Assembly (NCBI RefSeq): GCF_003932715.1 | Contig: NZ_CP020700.1 | Location: forward strand, 4,920,501 to 4,984,500 | Direction of reading: 5' to 3' | Length of the DNA: 64,000 nucleotides | Origin: Streptomyces tsukubensis | GTDB lineage: Bacteria > Actinomycetota > Actinomycetes > Streptomycetales > Streptomycetaceae | Shown here: piece by piece, positions 1-7,890 of the stretch | Position numbering within the stretch: position 1 is the stretch's first letter | How the letters are laid out: each line of letters begins with the position of its first letter | Notes under the pieces: model-generated | What the model was told of the DNA's origin: nothing | Database searches by the model: none | Seen by the model: the letters and a program-made list of their open reading frames with translations, nothing else | Position numbers and translations under genes: made by a program

Positions 1-137
1 GTGGGCCCGGTGGCCTCACCGGGCACGGCCGCCGCACGGGCCGTTCCCGGCGCCGCCGCGGCGAGGGCCGCGGCGGCGAGCAGGAGCGGAACGGCGGCGG
101 CCACGGACCGCCTGACGCTCGGTGCGCTGTCGGGCAT
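1..137 (-). CDS. Secreted protein, N-terminal part only (runs off the left edge)
   Basis: Only the first 45 codons lie in the window. They begin with an ATG at 137 and encode a typical Sec signal peptide: a short arginine-containing n-region (SVRRS), a long Ala/Leu hydrophobic stretch, and a likely AxA cleavage site (GTARAAA). The start lies 4 bases past the stop of the upstream secreted protein gene, so the two are almost certainly co-transcribed from the iron-box promoter further upstream. In other actinomycetes, genes in this position often encode HtaA-type haem proteins. That is a guess from context, since no mature domain is visible here. Confidence 0.6.
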   Translation of the reverse strand, partial: MPDSAPSVRRSVAAAVPLLLAAAALAAAAPGTARAAAVPGEATGP

Positions 138-141
138 CGGA

Positions 142-714
142 TTAGGAGAACGTCACCGGGACGTAGACGTCGTACTTGCGGTCGTTGCTGTCGAAGTGGT
201 CGGCGCGGGTGACGATCGCGCAGGTCACACCGGACTGGCCGCAGGTCACGGAGGCGGAGATCTGCGCCTTGACGTGGATGGAGACCGAGAAGCCGCCGCG
301 GCCGTTGGAGACGGTGTACGGGGAGGAGTTGTTCGGGGACATCCACCACCAGTCGTTGTTCACCCAGTGCGAGGCACCGGTGGTGCCGGCCTGGTCCTGG
401 CCGCCGAGACACGGCGTCGGCTTGGAGTTCCAGGTGGACTGGTCGTTGACGTTCACGCCCGCGGGCACGGCGCACAGGCCGACGTACACGCCCTGCGAGG
501 GGTTGTAGCCGCTGCCGGTGACGGTGACGTTCTGTCCGGAGGCGGCGGCGGTGTTCGGAGCCGTGACGGAGAGGTTGTACTGCACCCCGCCGTCCTGGAC
601 GGTTCTCGCCACGGTGGCCGCGGATGCGGAGGAGGCGAGGCCGAGGGTGAGCGCGGTGGCGCCGAGCAGGGCGACGGCGGCGCGGACGGCCGTGCGGGGG
701 GCGGCAGAAGGCAT
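142..714 (-). CDS. Secreted neocarzinostatin-family-like protein, iron-box controlled
   Basis: A 190-residue exported protein. An ATG at 714 is preceded by GAAAGG at a good distance. Residues 1-33 are a signal peptide (twin-Arg-poor n-region, hydrophobic core, ASAAT cleavage). The mature part begins with a V-x-Q-G-x-x-Y-x-L-S-V pattern and GQNVTVTGSGYNPSQGVYV, the beta-sandwich opening found in neocarzinostatin-like proteins of actinomycetes. It carries two cysteine pairs (C-x-C spacing near GLCAVP/TPCLGG and TCGQSGVTC), probably disulfides. A DmdR/IdeR-type iron box lies about 75 bases upstream, and the next gene is a second exported protein. This suggests an iron- or haem-uptake role rather than antibiotic binding. 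The family assignment is by pattern only. Confidence 0.75.
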   Translation of the reverse strand: MPSAAPRTAVRAAVALLGATALTLGLASSASAATVARTVQDGGVQYNLSVTAPNTAAASGQNVTVTGSGYNPSQGVYVGLCAVPAGVNVNDQSTWNSKPTPCLGGQDQAGTTGASHWVNNDWWWMSPNNSSPYTVSNGRGGFSVSIHVKAQISASVTCGQSGVTCAIVTRADHFDSNDRKYDVYVPVTFS

Positions 715-787
715 GGGTGGGGACACCTTTCGCGGAAACGGTTCGCGGAAACGGGAGGAGGAGCGGCTGCGCCGGAGCAACAGCTAC

Positions 788-806
788 TTAGGTAAGGCAA
801 ACCTAA
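788..806 (-). promoter_or_regulatory. Iron box (DmdR1/IdeR operator)
   Basis: TTAGGTAAGGCAAACCTAA is a 19-bp imperfect palindrome that matches the actinobacterial iron-box consensus (TTAGGTTAGGCTCACCTAA) at 16 of 19 positions. It sits 74-92 bases upstream of the start of the minus-strand secreted protein at 714. It probably gives iron-dependent repression of that gene and the one after it. The rest of the stretch 807-1226 is GC-rich and shows no gene. Confidence 0.8.
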
Positions 807-1226
807 GTTGGACTTGAGGTGGCGTCAACCCTGTGACGTGCGGGGGAGGGGCGCGGCAAGTCGGCGGGGGAGGAGGGAATTTGGCGGCGGGCGGGTCGTG
901 TCGTGTCGCTGGGGGGCGGGATGCGGCGTGGCTCGGACGGGCCGGTCGGGGGTGTGGCCGCGGTGCGGCCGGTCGGCCGTGAGGGCCCCGGGGGAGGCCA
1001 AGGAGGCCGGGGGAGGCCGGGGCGGCCGGGGGTTCGGTTGCGGGCCTCGGGGCCGCGCACGCACGACGGCGGGCGGCCGTGGGGGCGGCGAGGTGCGCGT
1101 CCCCTGCGCTCACCGGGCCTCGGCCGGCCCCGGCGCGGCGGCCCCGCCCTGTGCGGGCTCGGGTTCCGTGCTGCGTACGGCCCCCGCGACCCGGCGCCCC
1201 CGCGCCCCTTGCGGCAGACTCGGAGC

Positions 1227-2708
1227 ATGCGTACCGCCCACACCGTGGACACCGTCCGCCGCGCCGAGGCCGAGCTGATGGCCCGGCTGCCCGAAGGCAC
1301 GCTGATGCAGCGCGCCGCCGCCGGACTCGCCACCGCCTGCGCCGAACTCCTCCGCGGCGGTGGCAGCAATGGCGGCGGCGGGCGGGTGTACGGATCCCGG
1401 GTCGTCGTCCTCGCGGGCAGCGGCGACAACGGCGGCGACGCGCTCTACGCCGGCGCCCGGCTCGCCCGCCGGGGCGCGGGCGTCACCGCCGTACTCCTCG
1501 CACCCGACCGGGCGCACCCGGGCGGACTCGCCGCGCTGCGGGCCGCGGGCGGCCGGGTGGCGGACGACCCCTTCGAGGCGCTCGACACCGCCGATCTCGT
1601 CCTCGACGGCATCACCGGCATCGGCGGCCACGGCGGGCTGCGGCCCGACGCCGTGCCGATCGCCCGCGCCGCCCGCGGCTCCGGCGCGGTCGTCGTCGCC
1701 GTCGACCTGCCCAGCGGTATCGAGGCCGACAGCGGCGAGGTCCTCGGCGAGGCGCTCCGCGCCGACCTCACGGTCGTCTTCGGTACGGAGAAGCCGGGCC
1801 TGCTGGCCGGTCCGGCGCGCGAATACGCGGGCACGGTACGGCTCGTGGACATCGGGCTCGGCGGAATCCTGCCGTCCGTGCCCGCGCTGGAGGCGCTCCA
1901 GCACACCGATGTGGCGCATCTGCTGCCCGAACCGAACGCGGCCAGCGACAAGTACCGCCGCGGGGTGGTGGGGATCGTCGCCGGTTCGGCGCGCTATCCC
2001 GGCGCGGCCGTCCTCGCCGTCGCGGGCGCGCTGCGCGGCGGCGCCGGAGCCGTACGGTACGTGGGACACGCCGCCGACGCCGTCATCGCCCGCTTCCCGG
2101 AGTCCCTGGTCCACGCGGGCCCGCCGGGGAAGGCCGGGCGGGTCCAGTCATGGGTCGTCGGGCCCGGCCTCGGCGACGACCTCGACGCGGTCGCGGAGGT
2201 GCTCGCGGCCCCCGTACCGGTCCTGGTCGACGCGGACGGGCTGCGCCGCCTCGCCGAGGACCCCGCCCTGCTGCGCGACCGCGCCGCCCCGACCCTGCTG
2301 ACCCCGCATGCGGGCGAGGCTGCCGCGCTTCTGAACGCCACCCGCGACGAGGTGGAGGCGGCCCGGCTCGCCGCGGTCCGTGAACTCGCGGCGCGCTACG
2401 GCGCCACCGTGCTGCTGAAGGGGGCGGCGACCCTGATCGCGGACCCCGACCCGCGTGTCCCCGTCCGGGCCAACACGATGGGCACCCCGTGGCTCGCGAC
2501 CGCGGGCAGCGGCGACGTCCTCGCGGGCCTCGCGGGCTCCCTGCTGGCGGGCGGACTGTCCGCCCGCGACGCGGGCTCCGCCGCGGCCTACCTCCACGGC
2601 CTCGCGGCCCGCCGCGCGGCGGCCGACGCGGTCCCGGTGACGTCGTACGAGGTCGCGGAGGCGCTGGGCCGTGCGTGGCGGGACGTCCGGGAGACGCCGG
2701 GGGTGTAG
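1227..2708 (+). CDS. nnr: Bifunctional NAD(P)H-hydrate epimerase / ADP-dependent dehydratase
   Basis: A 493-residue two-domain repair enzyme. It epimerises damaged NAD(P)HX and dehydrates it back to NAD(P)H in the cytosol. The N-terminal YjeF_N epimerase domain (about 1-205) shows VVVLAGSGDNGGDALYAGARLA and VAVDLPSGI. The C-terminal ribokinase-like dehydratase domain (about 225-490) shows KYRRGVVGIVAGS, LTPHAGEAAAL and the ATP-site TAGSGDVLAG near residue 430. The ATG at 1227 lacks a usable ribosome site. Instead a CAGACT hexamer ends 6 bases before it, which suggests a leaderless transcript. An upstream in-frame extension to about 903 is low-complexity and not credible. In related genomes this gene sits next to alr, as here. 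Confidence 0.92.
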   Translation: MRTAHTVDTVRRAEAELMARLPEGTLMQRAAAGLATACAELLRGGGSNGGGGRVYGSRVVVLAGSGDNGGDALYAGARLARRGAGVTAVLLAPDRAHPGGLAALRAAGGRVADDPFEALDTADLVLDGITGIGGHGGLRPDAVPIARAARGSGAVVVAVDLPSGIEADSGEVLGEALRADLTVVFGTEKPGLLAGPAREYAGTVRLVDIGLGGILPSVPALEALQHTDVAHLLPEPNAASDKYRRGVVGIVAGSARYPGAAVLAVAGALRGGAGAVRYVGHAADAVIARFPESLVHAGPPGKAGRVQSWVVGPGLGDDLDAVAEVLAAPVPVLVDADGLRRLAEDPALLRDRAAPTLLTPHAGEAAALLNATRDEVEAARLAAVRELAARYGATVLLKGAATLIADPDPRVPVRANTMGTPWLATAGSGDVLAGLAGSLLAGGLSARDAGSAAAYLHGLAARRAAADAVPVTSYEVAEALGRAWRDVRETPGV

Positions 2709-3422
2709 GCCGGGGGCAGCCGGGAGCCGCAGTGCCCGCGCCGGGTGGGCCCGGCCCGCGTGCCCGGCCCGCGTGCCCGGCCCGCGTGCCCGGCCCGCGT
2801 GCCCGGCCCGGCGCGGCGAACGGGCGACCGAGGTGGGCACGCCTTGGACGTGGGCGGCCCGGGGAGCCCCGGCGCCCCCGACTCCCGGCCCGCGGCGCCG
2901 GTGTGCGCGCAGTCCCGCCCCACCGGTGACGGGTTCCGCGGTCACCGGGTGGCCCGGAGCTCCGGCGTATCCGTATCCGGGCCCGTGCCCGTGCCCGTGC
3001 CGGTGCCTGCGCGTTCCACCCGCGCTGGCAGGCCCCGGATGTGAGGGCCCCGGAGCCCCGGCGCACCCGCGCCCCCGGCTCGGGGCGGTGGACGCCGGGC
3101 ACGGCGCGGGTGAACGGAAGACCGAGGCGGGCAGGCCCCGGACGTGCGCGGCACACCGCGCGCCCGTTCGTCCCGGCCCGCGGCGCCGGTCCATGTGCAG
3201 TCCCGCCGCACCGGTCACGGGCCCGCGGCCCCGCCGCAACCGGCGGGGCACGGGCCCGGGAGCCGGTGCCCCGGGCCCGTACCCCCTTCTCCGCCCCCGG
3301 CCGGGACCCGCCGCGGCGGGGCGGTTCCCCGTACCTCGCGTGAGGAAGTGCACAGGCTCCGGCCCCACGCGCAGGCGTCGCCGCAAGGGGCATCCCGGAG
3401 GGCTCTGAGAGACTGGGCCACG
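2709..3422. repeat. Gene-free 714-bp spacer with degenerate long direct repeats
   Basis: No credible gene is present although frames stay open. Two segments, about 2818-2949 and 3113-3228, are clearly related. Both run from a GAACGG-x-GACCGAGG motif through GGCCCGCGGCGCCGGT and GCAGTCCCGCC to ACCGGT-ACGGG. A third, weaker copy lies between them (about 3011-3112). The copies differ by small length changes that are not multiples of three, which argues against coding. The spacer separates nnr from alr and may hold the alr promoter near its right end, though no clear -35/-10 pair was seen. Confidence 0.6.
2750..2810. repeat. 13-bp tandem repeat, four full copies plus a partial
   Basis: The unit CCCGGCCCGCGTG is repeated exactly four times (2750-2801), followed by the first nine bases of a fifth. 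The 13-bp period would shift frame in any reading, so this is a non-coding minisatellite just downstream of the nnr stop. Confidence 0.9.
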
Positions 3423-4631
3423 ATGAACAACACGCCGACCTCCACAGACACCCGTCGCGGCCTCTCCTCCCGGGCCCGGGCCGAGATCGACCTCGACGCG
3501 CTGCGCGCCAATGTGACGAGCCTGCGCGCCCGGACCGGCCGTGCCGCGCTGATGGCCGTGGTGAAGTCGGACGGATACGGGCACGGCGCCCTGCCCTGCG
3601 CCAAGGCCGCCCTGGAGGCGGGCGCGACCTGGGTCGCCACCGCCACGCCCGAGGAGGCGCTGGCCCTGCGCGCCGCCGGACTCGACGCACCGCTGATGTG
3701 CTGGCTGTGGACGCCCGGCGGCCCCTGGCGCGAAGGCATCGAGGCCGGTCTCGACATGTCCGTCAGCGGGATGTGGGCGCTGGCCGAGGTGACCGCCGCC
3801 GCCCGGGAGGCCGGCCGGCCCGCCCGGATCCAGCTCAAGGCCGATACGGGTCTCGGCCGCAACGGCTGCCAGCCCGCGGACTGGGCCGAACTCGTCGCCG
3901 CCGCCCGCGCCGCCGAGGCCGAAGGCGCGGTCCGGGTCACCGGCGTCTGGTCCCACTTCGCCCGCGCCGACGAGCCCGGCCACCCCTCCGTACAGCAACA
4001 GCTCGACACCTTCGGCGACATGCTGGCCCACGCGGAGGGCGAGGGCATCGACCCCGAGGTCCGCCATATCGCCAACTCCCCGGCCACCCTCACCCTCCCC
4101 GCATCGCATTTCGACCTGGTCCGCACCGGTATCGCCATGTACGGCATTTCGCCGTCCCCCGAGGTCGGCACCCACCGGGAGCTGGGCCTGCGGCCCGTCA
4201 TGACCCTCTCCGCGAACGTCGCCCTGGTGAAGGGCGTACCCGCCGGACACGGCGTCAGCTACGGCCACACCTACGTCACCGCGGAGGAGACCACCCTCGG
4301 TCTGATCCCCGTCGGATACGCCGACGGCATCCCGCGCCACGCCTCCGGCCGCGGCCCCGTCCTCGTCGCGGGCGAGCGCCATACGATCGCGGGCCGGGTC
4401 GCCATGGACCAGTTCGTGGTCGACCTCGGCGGCCGCAAGGTCCAGGAGGGCGCGGAGGCCGTGCTCTTCGGACCGGGCGACCACGGCGAGCCGACCGCCG
4501 AGGACTGGGCGCGCGCCGCGGACACCATCGCGTACGAGATCGTCACCCGGATCGGGCAGCGGGTACCCCGTATCCACCTCGGCGCCACCGAAGAACACGG
4601 TTCCGGGGACGGGCCCGCACAACCCGCATAG
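3423..4631 (+). CDS. alr: Alanine racemase
   Basis: A 402-residue fold-type III PLP enzyme that makes D-alanine for peptidoglycan. The PLP lysine is K48 in AVVKSDGYGHG (most homologues have KANAYGHG). The second catalytic base is Tyr280 in HGVSYGHTY. The substrate-side GYADGIPR and MDQFVVDL motifs are present, and the length is normal for the family. The ATG at 3423 gives an N-terminus (MNNTPTST) that reaches the first conserved strand RAEIDLDAL after about 20 residues. No strong ribosome site precedes it. The next gene, an alpha/beta hydrolase, follows after 174 bases, the usual Streptomyces order. Confidence 0.95.
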   Translation: MNNTPTSTDTRRGLSSRARAEIDLDALRANVTSLRARTGRAALMAVVKSDGYGHGALPCAKAALEAGATWVATATPEEALALRAAGLDAPLMCWLWTPGGPWREGIEAGLDMSVSGMWALAEVTAAAREAGRPARIQLKADTGLGRNGCQPADWAELVAAARAAEAEGAVRVTGVWSHFARADEPGHPSVQQQLDTFGDMLAHAEGEGIDPEVRHIANSPATLTLPASHFDLVRTGIAMYGISPSPEVGTHRELGLRPVMTLSANVALVKGVPAGHGVSYGHTYVTAEETTLGLIPVGYADGIPRHASGRGPVLVAGERHTIAGRVAMDQFVVDLGGRKVQEGAEAVLFGPGDHGEPTAEDWARAADTIAYEIVTRIGQRVPRIHLGATEEHGSGDGPAQPA

Positions 4632-4740
4632 GAACGGGCTCCGTGCGGAAGAGGAAAGGACCGGAGGTCTGACGGACCGCCCGCCGGTCCGCCGATCCAC
4701 GGACGGGCAGACGTCCGGCTGCCGCTGCGACTGCGGCTGT

Positions 4741-4785
4741 CAGCGCATACGGAAGCGCATACGAATACGGGTACGGATACGGGTA
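4741..4785. repeat. Short-period (6-bp) degenerate repeat in a leader
   Basis: A run of xATACG/GTACG hexamers (CATACGGAAGCGCATACG and so on, alternating ATACGG and GTACGG) immediately upstream of the ribosome site of the hydrolase gene. It belongs to a recurrent class of short degenerate repeats in this window's spacers. Confidence 0.6.
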
Positions 4786-4805
4786 CGACAACGAGGAGCG
4801 GCACG

Positions 4806-6059
4806 GTGACCGAGACCAGCACGGGGAACGCCCTCACCGGAGCGGCGGCCGCGGTCTCCGCCGCCGCGGACGCCGCGAGCGGCACCGGCACGCCCGGCTG
4901 GCGCCGCGCCGGGATCGCGGGCATCGCGATAGGCGTGATCGCCGCGGGCGCGGCGGCGGGCGTCGCCGTCGAACGCCTCACCGTCGGCCGCGGCGTACGG
5001 AAGAAGGCCCGGCTCGCCCTCGACGCGACCGGCCCGTACGGAGCCCTGCGCGGCACCCCCGGCAAAGCCGTCGCCGACGACGGCACCCTGCTCTACTACG
5101 AGGTCGACGAGGTCGACCCGGGGGCCGCCGCCCCCCGCCGCCGCCGGCTCTTCGGCCGCCGCGCCCCCGCGCCCGTCACCGTCGTCTTCAGCCACGGCTA
5201 CTGCCTCAACCAGGACTCCTGGCACTTCCAGCGCGCCGCCCTGCGCGGACTGGTCCGCACCGTCCACTGGGACCAGCGCAGCCACGGCCGCTCCGCCCGC
5301 GGCGTCGCCCAGCAGGGCCCGGAGCGGGTGCCGGTCTCCATCGACCAACTCGGCCGCGATCTGAAGGCCGTACTCGACGCCGCGGCACCGGAGGGGCCGG
5401 TGGTGCTCGTGGGGCACTCCATGGGCGGGATGACGGTGATGGCGCTGGGCGAGCAGTATCCGGAGTATGTCCGTGAGCGTGTCGCGGGCGTGGCCTTCAT
5501 CGGCACCTCCAGCGGCCGGCTCGGCGAGGTCGACTACGGGCTTCCGGTCGCGGGCGTCGCCGCCGTCCGGCGGGTCCTGCCCGGAGTGCTGCGCGCCCTC
5601 GGCTCCCAGGCCGAGCTGGTGGAGCGCGGCCGCCGGGCCACGGCCGACCTCTTCGCCGGGCTGATCAAGCGCTACTCGTTCTCGTCGCGGGACGTCGACC
5701 CCGCGATCGTCCGGTTCGCCGAGCGCATGATCGAATCGACCCCGATCGACGTGGTCGCGGAGTTCTATCCCGCCTTCGACGAACACGACAAGGCGGAGCG
5801 GCTCGGAGTCTTCGAGGAGTTGCCGGTGCTCGTGCTGGCCGGGGACCGGGATCTGGTCACGCCCAGCGCGCACAGCGAGGTCATCGCCGACCGGCTCCCC
5901 GAGGCCGAACTGGTGATCGTGCCGGACGCCGGTCATCTGGTGATGCTGGAGCATCCGGAGGCGGTCACGGACCGGCTGGCGGATCTGCTCGCCCGGGCCG
6001 GGGCCGTACCGGCAGCGGCTAACGTTGGCCCGTATGGAAGCACCGCACAACCCGGCTGA
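4806..6059 (+). CDS. Alpha/beta hydrolase, membrane-anchored
   Basis: A 417-residue hydrolase. The GTG at 4806 follows a GAGGAG ribosome site by about 8 bases. Residues about 36-58 form one hydrophobic segment (RRAGIAGIAIGVIAAG...), so the enzyme is probably anchored with the catalytic domain on one face of the membrane. The fold signature is complete: oxyanion region FSHGYCLNQDSW, nucleophile Ser205 in VGHSMGGM, acid in LAGDRDLVTP, base in PDAGHLVMLEHP. The substrate is unknown. Its 3' end overlaps the start of tsaE by 26 bases, in the alr-hydrolase-tsaE order conserved in Streptomyces. Confidence 0.9.
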   Translation: MTETSTGNALTGAAAAVSAAADAASGTGTPGWRRAGIAGIAIGVIAAGAAAGVAVERLTVGRGVRKKARLALDATGPYGALRGTPGKAVADDGTLLYYEVDEVDPGAAAPRRRRLFGRRAPAPVTVVFSHGYCLNQDSWHFQRAALRGLVRTVHWDQRSHGRSARGVAQQGPERVPVSIDQLGRDLKAVLDAAAPEGPVVLVGHSMGGMTVMALGEQYPEYVRERVAGVAFIGTSSGRLGEVDYGLPVAGVAAVRRVLPGVLRALGSQAELVERGRRATADLFAGLIKRYSFSSRDVDPAIVRFAERMIESTPIDVVAEFYPAFDEHDKAERLGVFEELPVLVLAGDRDLVTPSAHSEVIADRLPEAELVIVPDAGHLVMLEHPEAVTDRLADLLARAGAVPAAANVGPYGSTAQPG

Positions 6060-6606
6060 CGCCCCCGGGGCCCCCGGCCTCCCCGACACCGCCCCGCAGA
6101 GCGGTTCGCAGAACGGTTCACGGCCGGCCCGGGAGGCCCGGATCGCCGTCGACTCGGCGGCCCGGATGACGGAGCTGGGCCGCCGGCTCGCGGTCCGGCT
6201 GCGCCCCGGCGATCTGGTGATGCTCACCGGCGAACTGGGCGCCGGGAAGACGACGCTCACCCGCGGGCTCGGCGAGGGCCTCGGCGTCCGCGGCGCCGTG
6301 ACCTCGCCGACGTTCGTCATCGCCCGGGTCCATCCGCCGCTGGGTGACGGACCGGCGCTGGTCCACGTCGATGCGTACCGCCTGGGCGGCGGGCTCGACG
6401 AGATGGAGGACCTGGACCTGGACGTATCGCTGCCGGACTCCGTGGTGGTGGTCGAGTGGGGCGACGGCAAGGTCGAGGACCTGTCGGAGGACCGGCTGCA
6501 CGTGGTGATCCACCGGGTGGTGGGCGATACGGACGACGACCGGCGGACCGTGACGCTGACGGGGTACGGCGCCCGCTGGACGGACGCGGATCTCGCGCTG
6601 GAGTGA
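6034..6606 (+). CDS. tsaE: tRNA threonylcarbamoyladenosine biosynthesis ATPase TsaE
   Basis: A 190-residue P-loop ATPase needed, with TsaB and TsaD, to form t6A at tRNA position 37. The Walker A motif GELGAGKTT is at about residues 66-74. The switch TSPTFVIARVH and the WGDGKVEDL region after VVVVEW follow in the usual order. An N-terminal extension of about 40 residues (Pro/Gly/Ser-rich) is common in actinobacteria. The ATG at 6034 is preferred over TTG at 6025. TAACGT lies 8 bases before it, so it may have its own promoter inside the end of the hydrolase gene. The partner genes tsaB and tsaD lie 1.3-2.5 kb downstream. Confidence 0.93.
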   Translation: MEAPHNPADAPGAPGLPDTAPQSGSQNGSRPAREARIAVDSAARMTELGRRLAVRLRPGDLVMLTGELGAGKTTLTRGLGEGLGVRGAVTSPTFVIARVHPPLGDGPALVHVDAYRLGGGLDEMEDLDLDVSLPDSVVVVEWGDGKVEDLSEDRLHVVIHRVVGDTDDDRRTVTLTGYGARWTDADLALE

Positions 6607-6673
6607 GCCCGCCGGGACCGCGGGATCCGGCTGCCGTACGTCTCCGCGCCCTCGCCGCCCGTCCGCGCTCCGT

Positions 6674-6713
6674 GTTCCGGATCCCGGTTCCGGAACCGGT
6701 TCCGGATCCCGTA
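6674..6713. repeat. Palindromic CCGGAT/TTCCGG repeat after tsaE
   Basis: Interleaved GTTCCGG and CCGGATCCC units around the perfect palindrome CGGTTCCGGAACCG. Its position 70-110 bases after the tsaE stop would suit a factor-independent terminator, but there is no T-run. It also resembles the other degenerate CCGGAT repeats in spacers of this window. Confidence 0.5.
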
Positions 6714-6790
6714 TTCCACGGATTTTCCGACAAGCCGTCGGGAAGATGTTGCGCGGGGCATGCCGTGCGTGGTCACATGGTACGGACGCT

Positions 6791-6810
6791 TGGTTAGGTC
6801 TACCTAACCA
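6791..6810. promoter_or_regulatory. Perfect 9-bp inverted repeat, candidate operator
   Basis: TGGTTAGGT-CT-ACCTAACCA: two perfect 9-base arms with a 2-base centre, 45-64 bases upstream of the small gene at 6855. The arms contain the TTAGGT half-site of iron boxes, but the spacing differs from the 19-bp DmdR/IdeR site (the half-sites abut in inverted order). The regulator is therefore uncertain. Confidence 0.6.
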
Positions 6811-6854
6811 TCCGACCGCCGACCGTTCTGGTCCCCGTGATCCAGGAGGCAGCC

Positions 6855-7088
6855 ATGCCGGCATCCGAGCGCGCGTCCGTGCTGCGGCGGCCCCAGCCGC
6901 CGTCCATGCGGGATCTGCTGGCGTCCTGCGCCGCCGCCGCGGTGGTCTCCACCCCGCCGAGCGCCCGCGAGGACGCGGCGGAGGCGGCTGCACCGGCCGG
7001 CACCGAGCCCGATTCCGAGCGGAGTGACGAGCGCGGTTCCGGATACGCGACGCGGCCGCCGACCCGGCTCCGGCGCGACGCGGCGTAA
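6855..7088 (+). CDS. Small protein of unknown function (77 aa)
   Basis: The ATG at 6855 is preceded by a near-perfect ribosome site (AGGAGG, 6 bases away), which makes this short gene believable. The product has a short central hydrophobic stretch (LLASCAAAAVVSTPP, about residues 20-34, with one Cys), then an Ala/Glu/Ser/Arg-rich, probably disordered tail. No family was recognised. The strong palindrome upstream suggests regulation separate from its neighbours. It could be a short membrane-associated or stress peptide, but nothing in the sequence decides this. Confidence 0.7.
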   Translation: MPASERASVLRRPQPPSMRDLLASCAAAAVVSTPPSAREDAAEAAAPAGTEPDSERSDERGSGYATRPPTRLRRDAA

Positions 7089-7182
7089 CACGGCGTAACA
7101 CCTGCCGGGCGTCACGACGCCGCGAGCGGTTCCTTCGTACGGGCGGTTCTCACGCCCCGCCGTACCTGCCGTACGGCCCGCG

Positions 7183-7728
7183 TCAGGGAAGAACGACGAT
7201 CTTGGTGCCGACCGTCGCGAAGCCCCACATCGCGTTGCCGTCCTCGCGCGCCATCCGGACCCCGCCCGTCTTCTTCTTCGGGTCCGGCGCCGCCATCGAG
7301 CCGTTGACCGCCGCGCTGAAGCCGACCGTCACCCCGTCCGCCTTCGCGAACCGCACCACATGTTCGATCGCGACCCCGTCCGACCCGGGGATCTTCCCCG
7401 CGCGCGAGGTCACCGCGTGCGTCCCCGGCGACGGGTTCACCGTCGACGGCATCACGGCGAACGTCCTGCGGACCTTGTTGCCCTTCGCCTCGACCAGCCA
7501 GACCCGCCGGGCCTGGAGCGCGTAGACGACCCGTTCACCGGTGCCCGAGTTCAGCGGCAGCGCCAGCGGGTTCACCGGAACCTTGGGCGCGCTCTTCCCC
7601 GGGCCCGTACTCGCGCCCGGCTTCGCCTTCAGTTCGGAGACACTGGCCTCCGCCTTGTACGCCAGGAAACCGACACCCGCCAGAGCGGCCGCCGTGAGCC
7701 CGGCTACCAGTCCCGAGCTGCGTGCCAC
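7183..7728 (-). CDS. Secreted L,D-transpeptidase-like protein without catalytic Cys/His
   Basis: A 181-residue exported protein. The GTG at 7728 is chosen because CGAAAGG sits 8 bases upstream; the in-frame ATG at 7803 has no such site and its extension is repetitive. Residues about 6-25 form a signal anchor. The remainder follows the YkuD (L,D-transpeptidase) plan: VYALQARRVWLVEAKGNKV, then a SPGTHAV turn, and a C-terminal GGVRMAREDGNAMW...VGTKIVVL block that lines up with the usual SHGCxRM...W..v..GTxVvv. The family's HG and SHGC residues are replaced (VNG and KTGG), so transpeptidase activity is unlikely. The protein may bind cell wall. Fold assignment is by pattern. Confidence 0.75.
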   Translation of the reverse strand: MARSSGLVAGLTAAALAGVGFLAYKAEASVSELKAKPGASTGPGKSAPKVPVNPLALPLNSGTGERVVYALQARRVWLVEAKGNKVRRTFAVMPSTVNPSPGTHAVTSRAGKIPGSDGVAIEHVVRFAKADGVTVGFSAAVNGSMAAPDPKKKTGGVRMAREDGNAMWGFATVGTKIVVLP

Positions 7729-7737
7729 CTGCGCCAC

Positions 7738-7776
7738 CTTTCGGATGTTCCGATGTCCGGATGTTCGGATCCCTGA
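7738..7776. repeat. Degenerate CGGATGTTC repeat in a leader
   Basis: Three to four imperfect CGGATGTTC/CCGATGTC units sit directly upstream of the ribosome site of the L,D-transpeptidase-like gene. They can be read as short inverted repeats (GGATGTTC with GAACATCC) in the minus-strand mRNA leader. Confidence 0.5.
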
Positions 7777-7890
7777 GCCCGTCGGACTGAACGACTGTCG
7801 CATGGGATGTTTCCGTGGCGACGGTAGCAGCAGGCTCCCCCGTCCGAGGGTGAGCCGTGCCCGGGGGCGCGGGAGCCGTAGGCTGTTCGC

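Noticed and set aside
2671..3408. Long open frames through the nnr-alr spacer
   Set aside because: Their content is Arg/Pro/Gly-rich, they run through out-of-frame repeats, and no ribosome site is present. They are by-products of very high GC.
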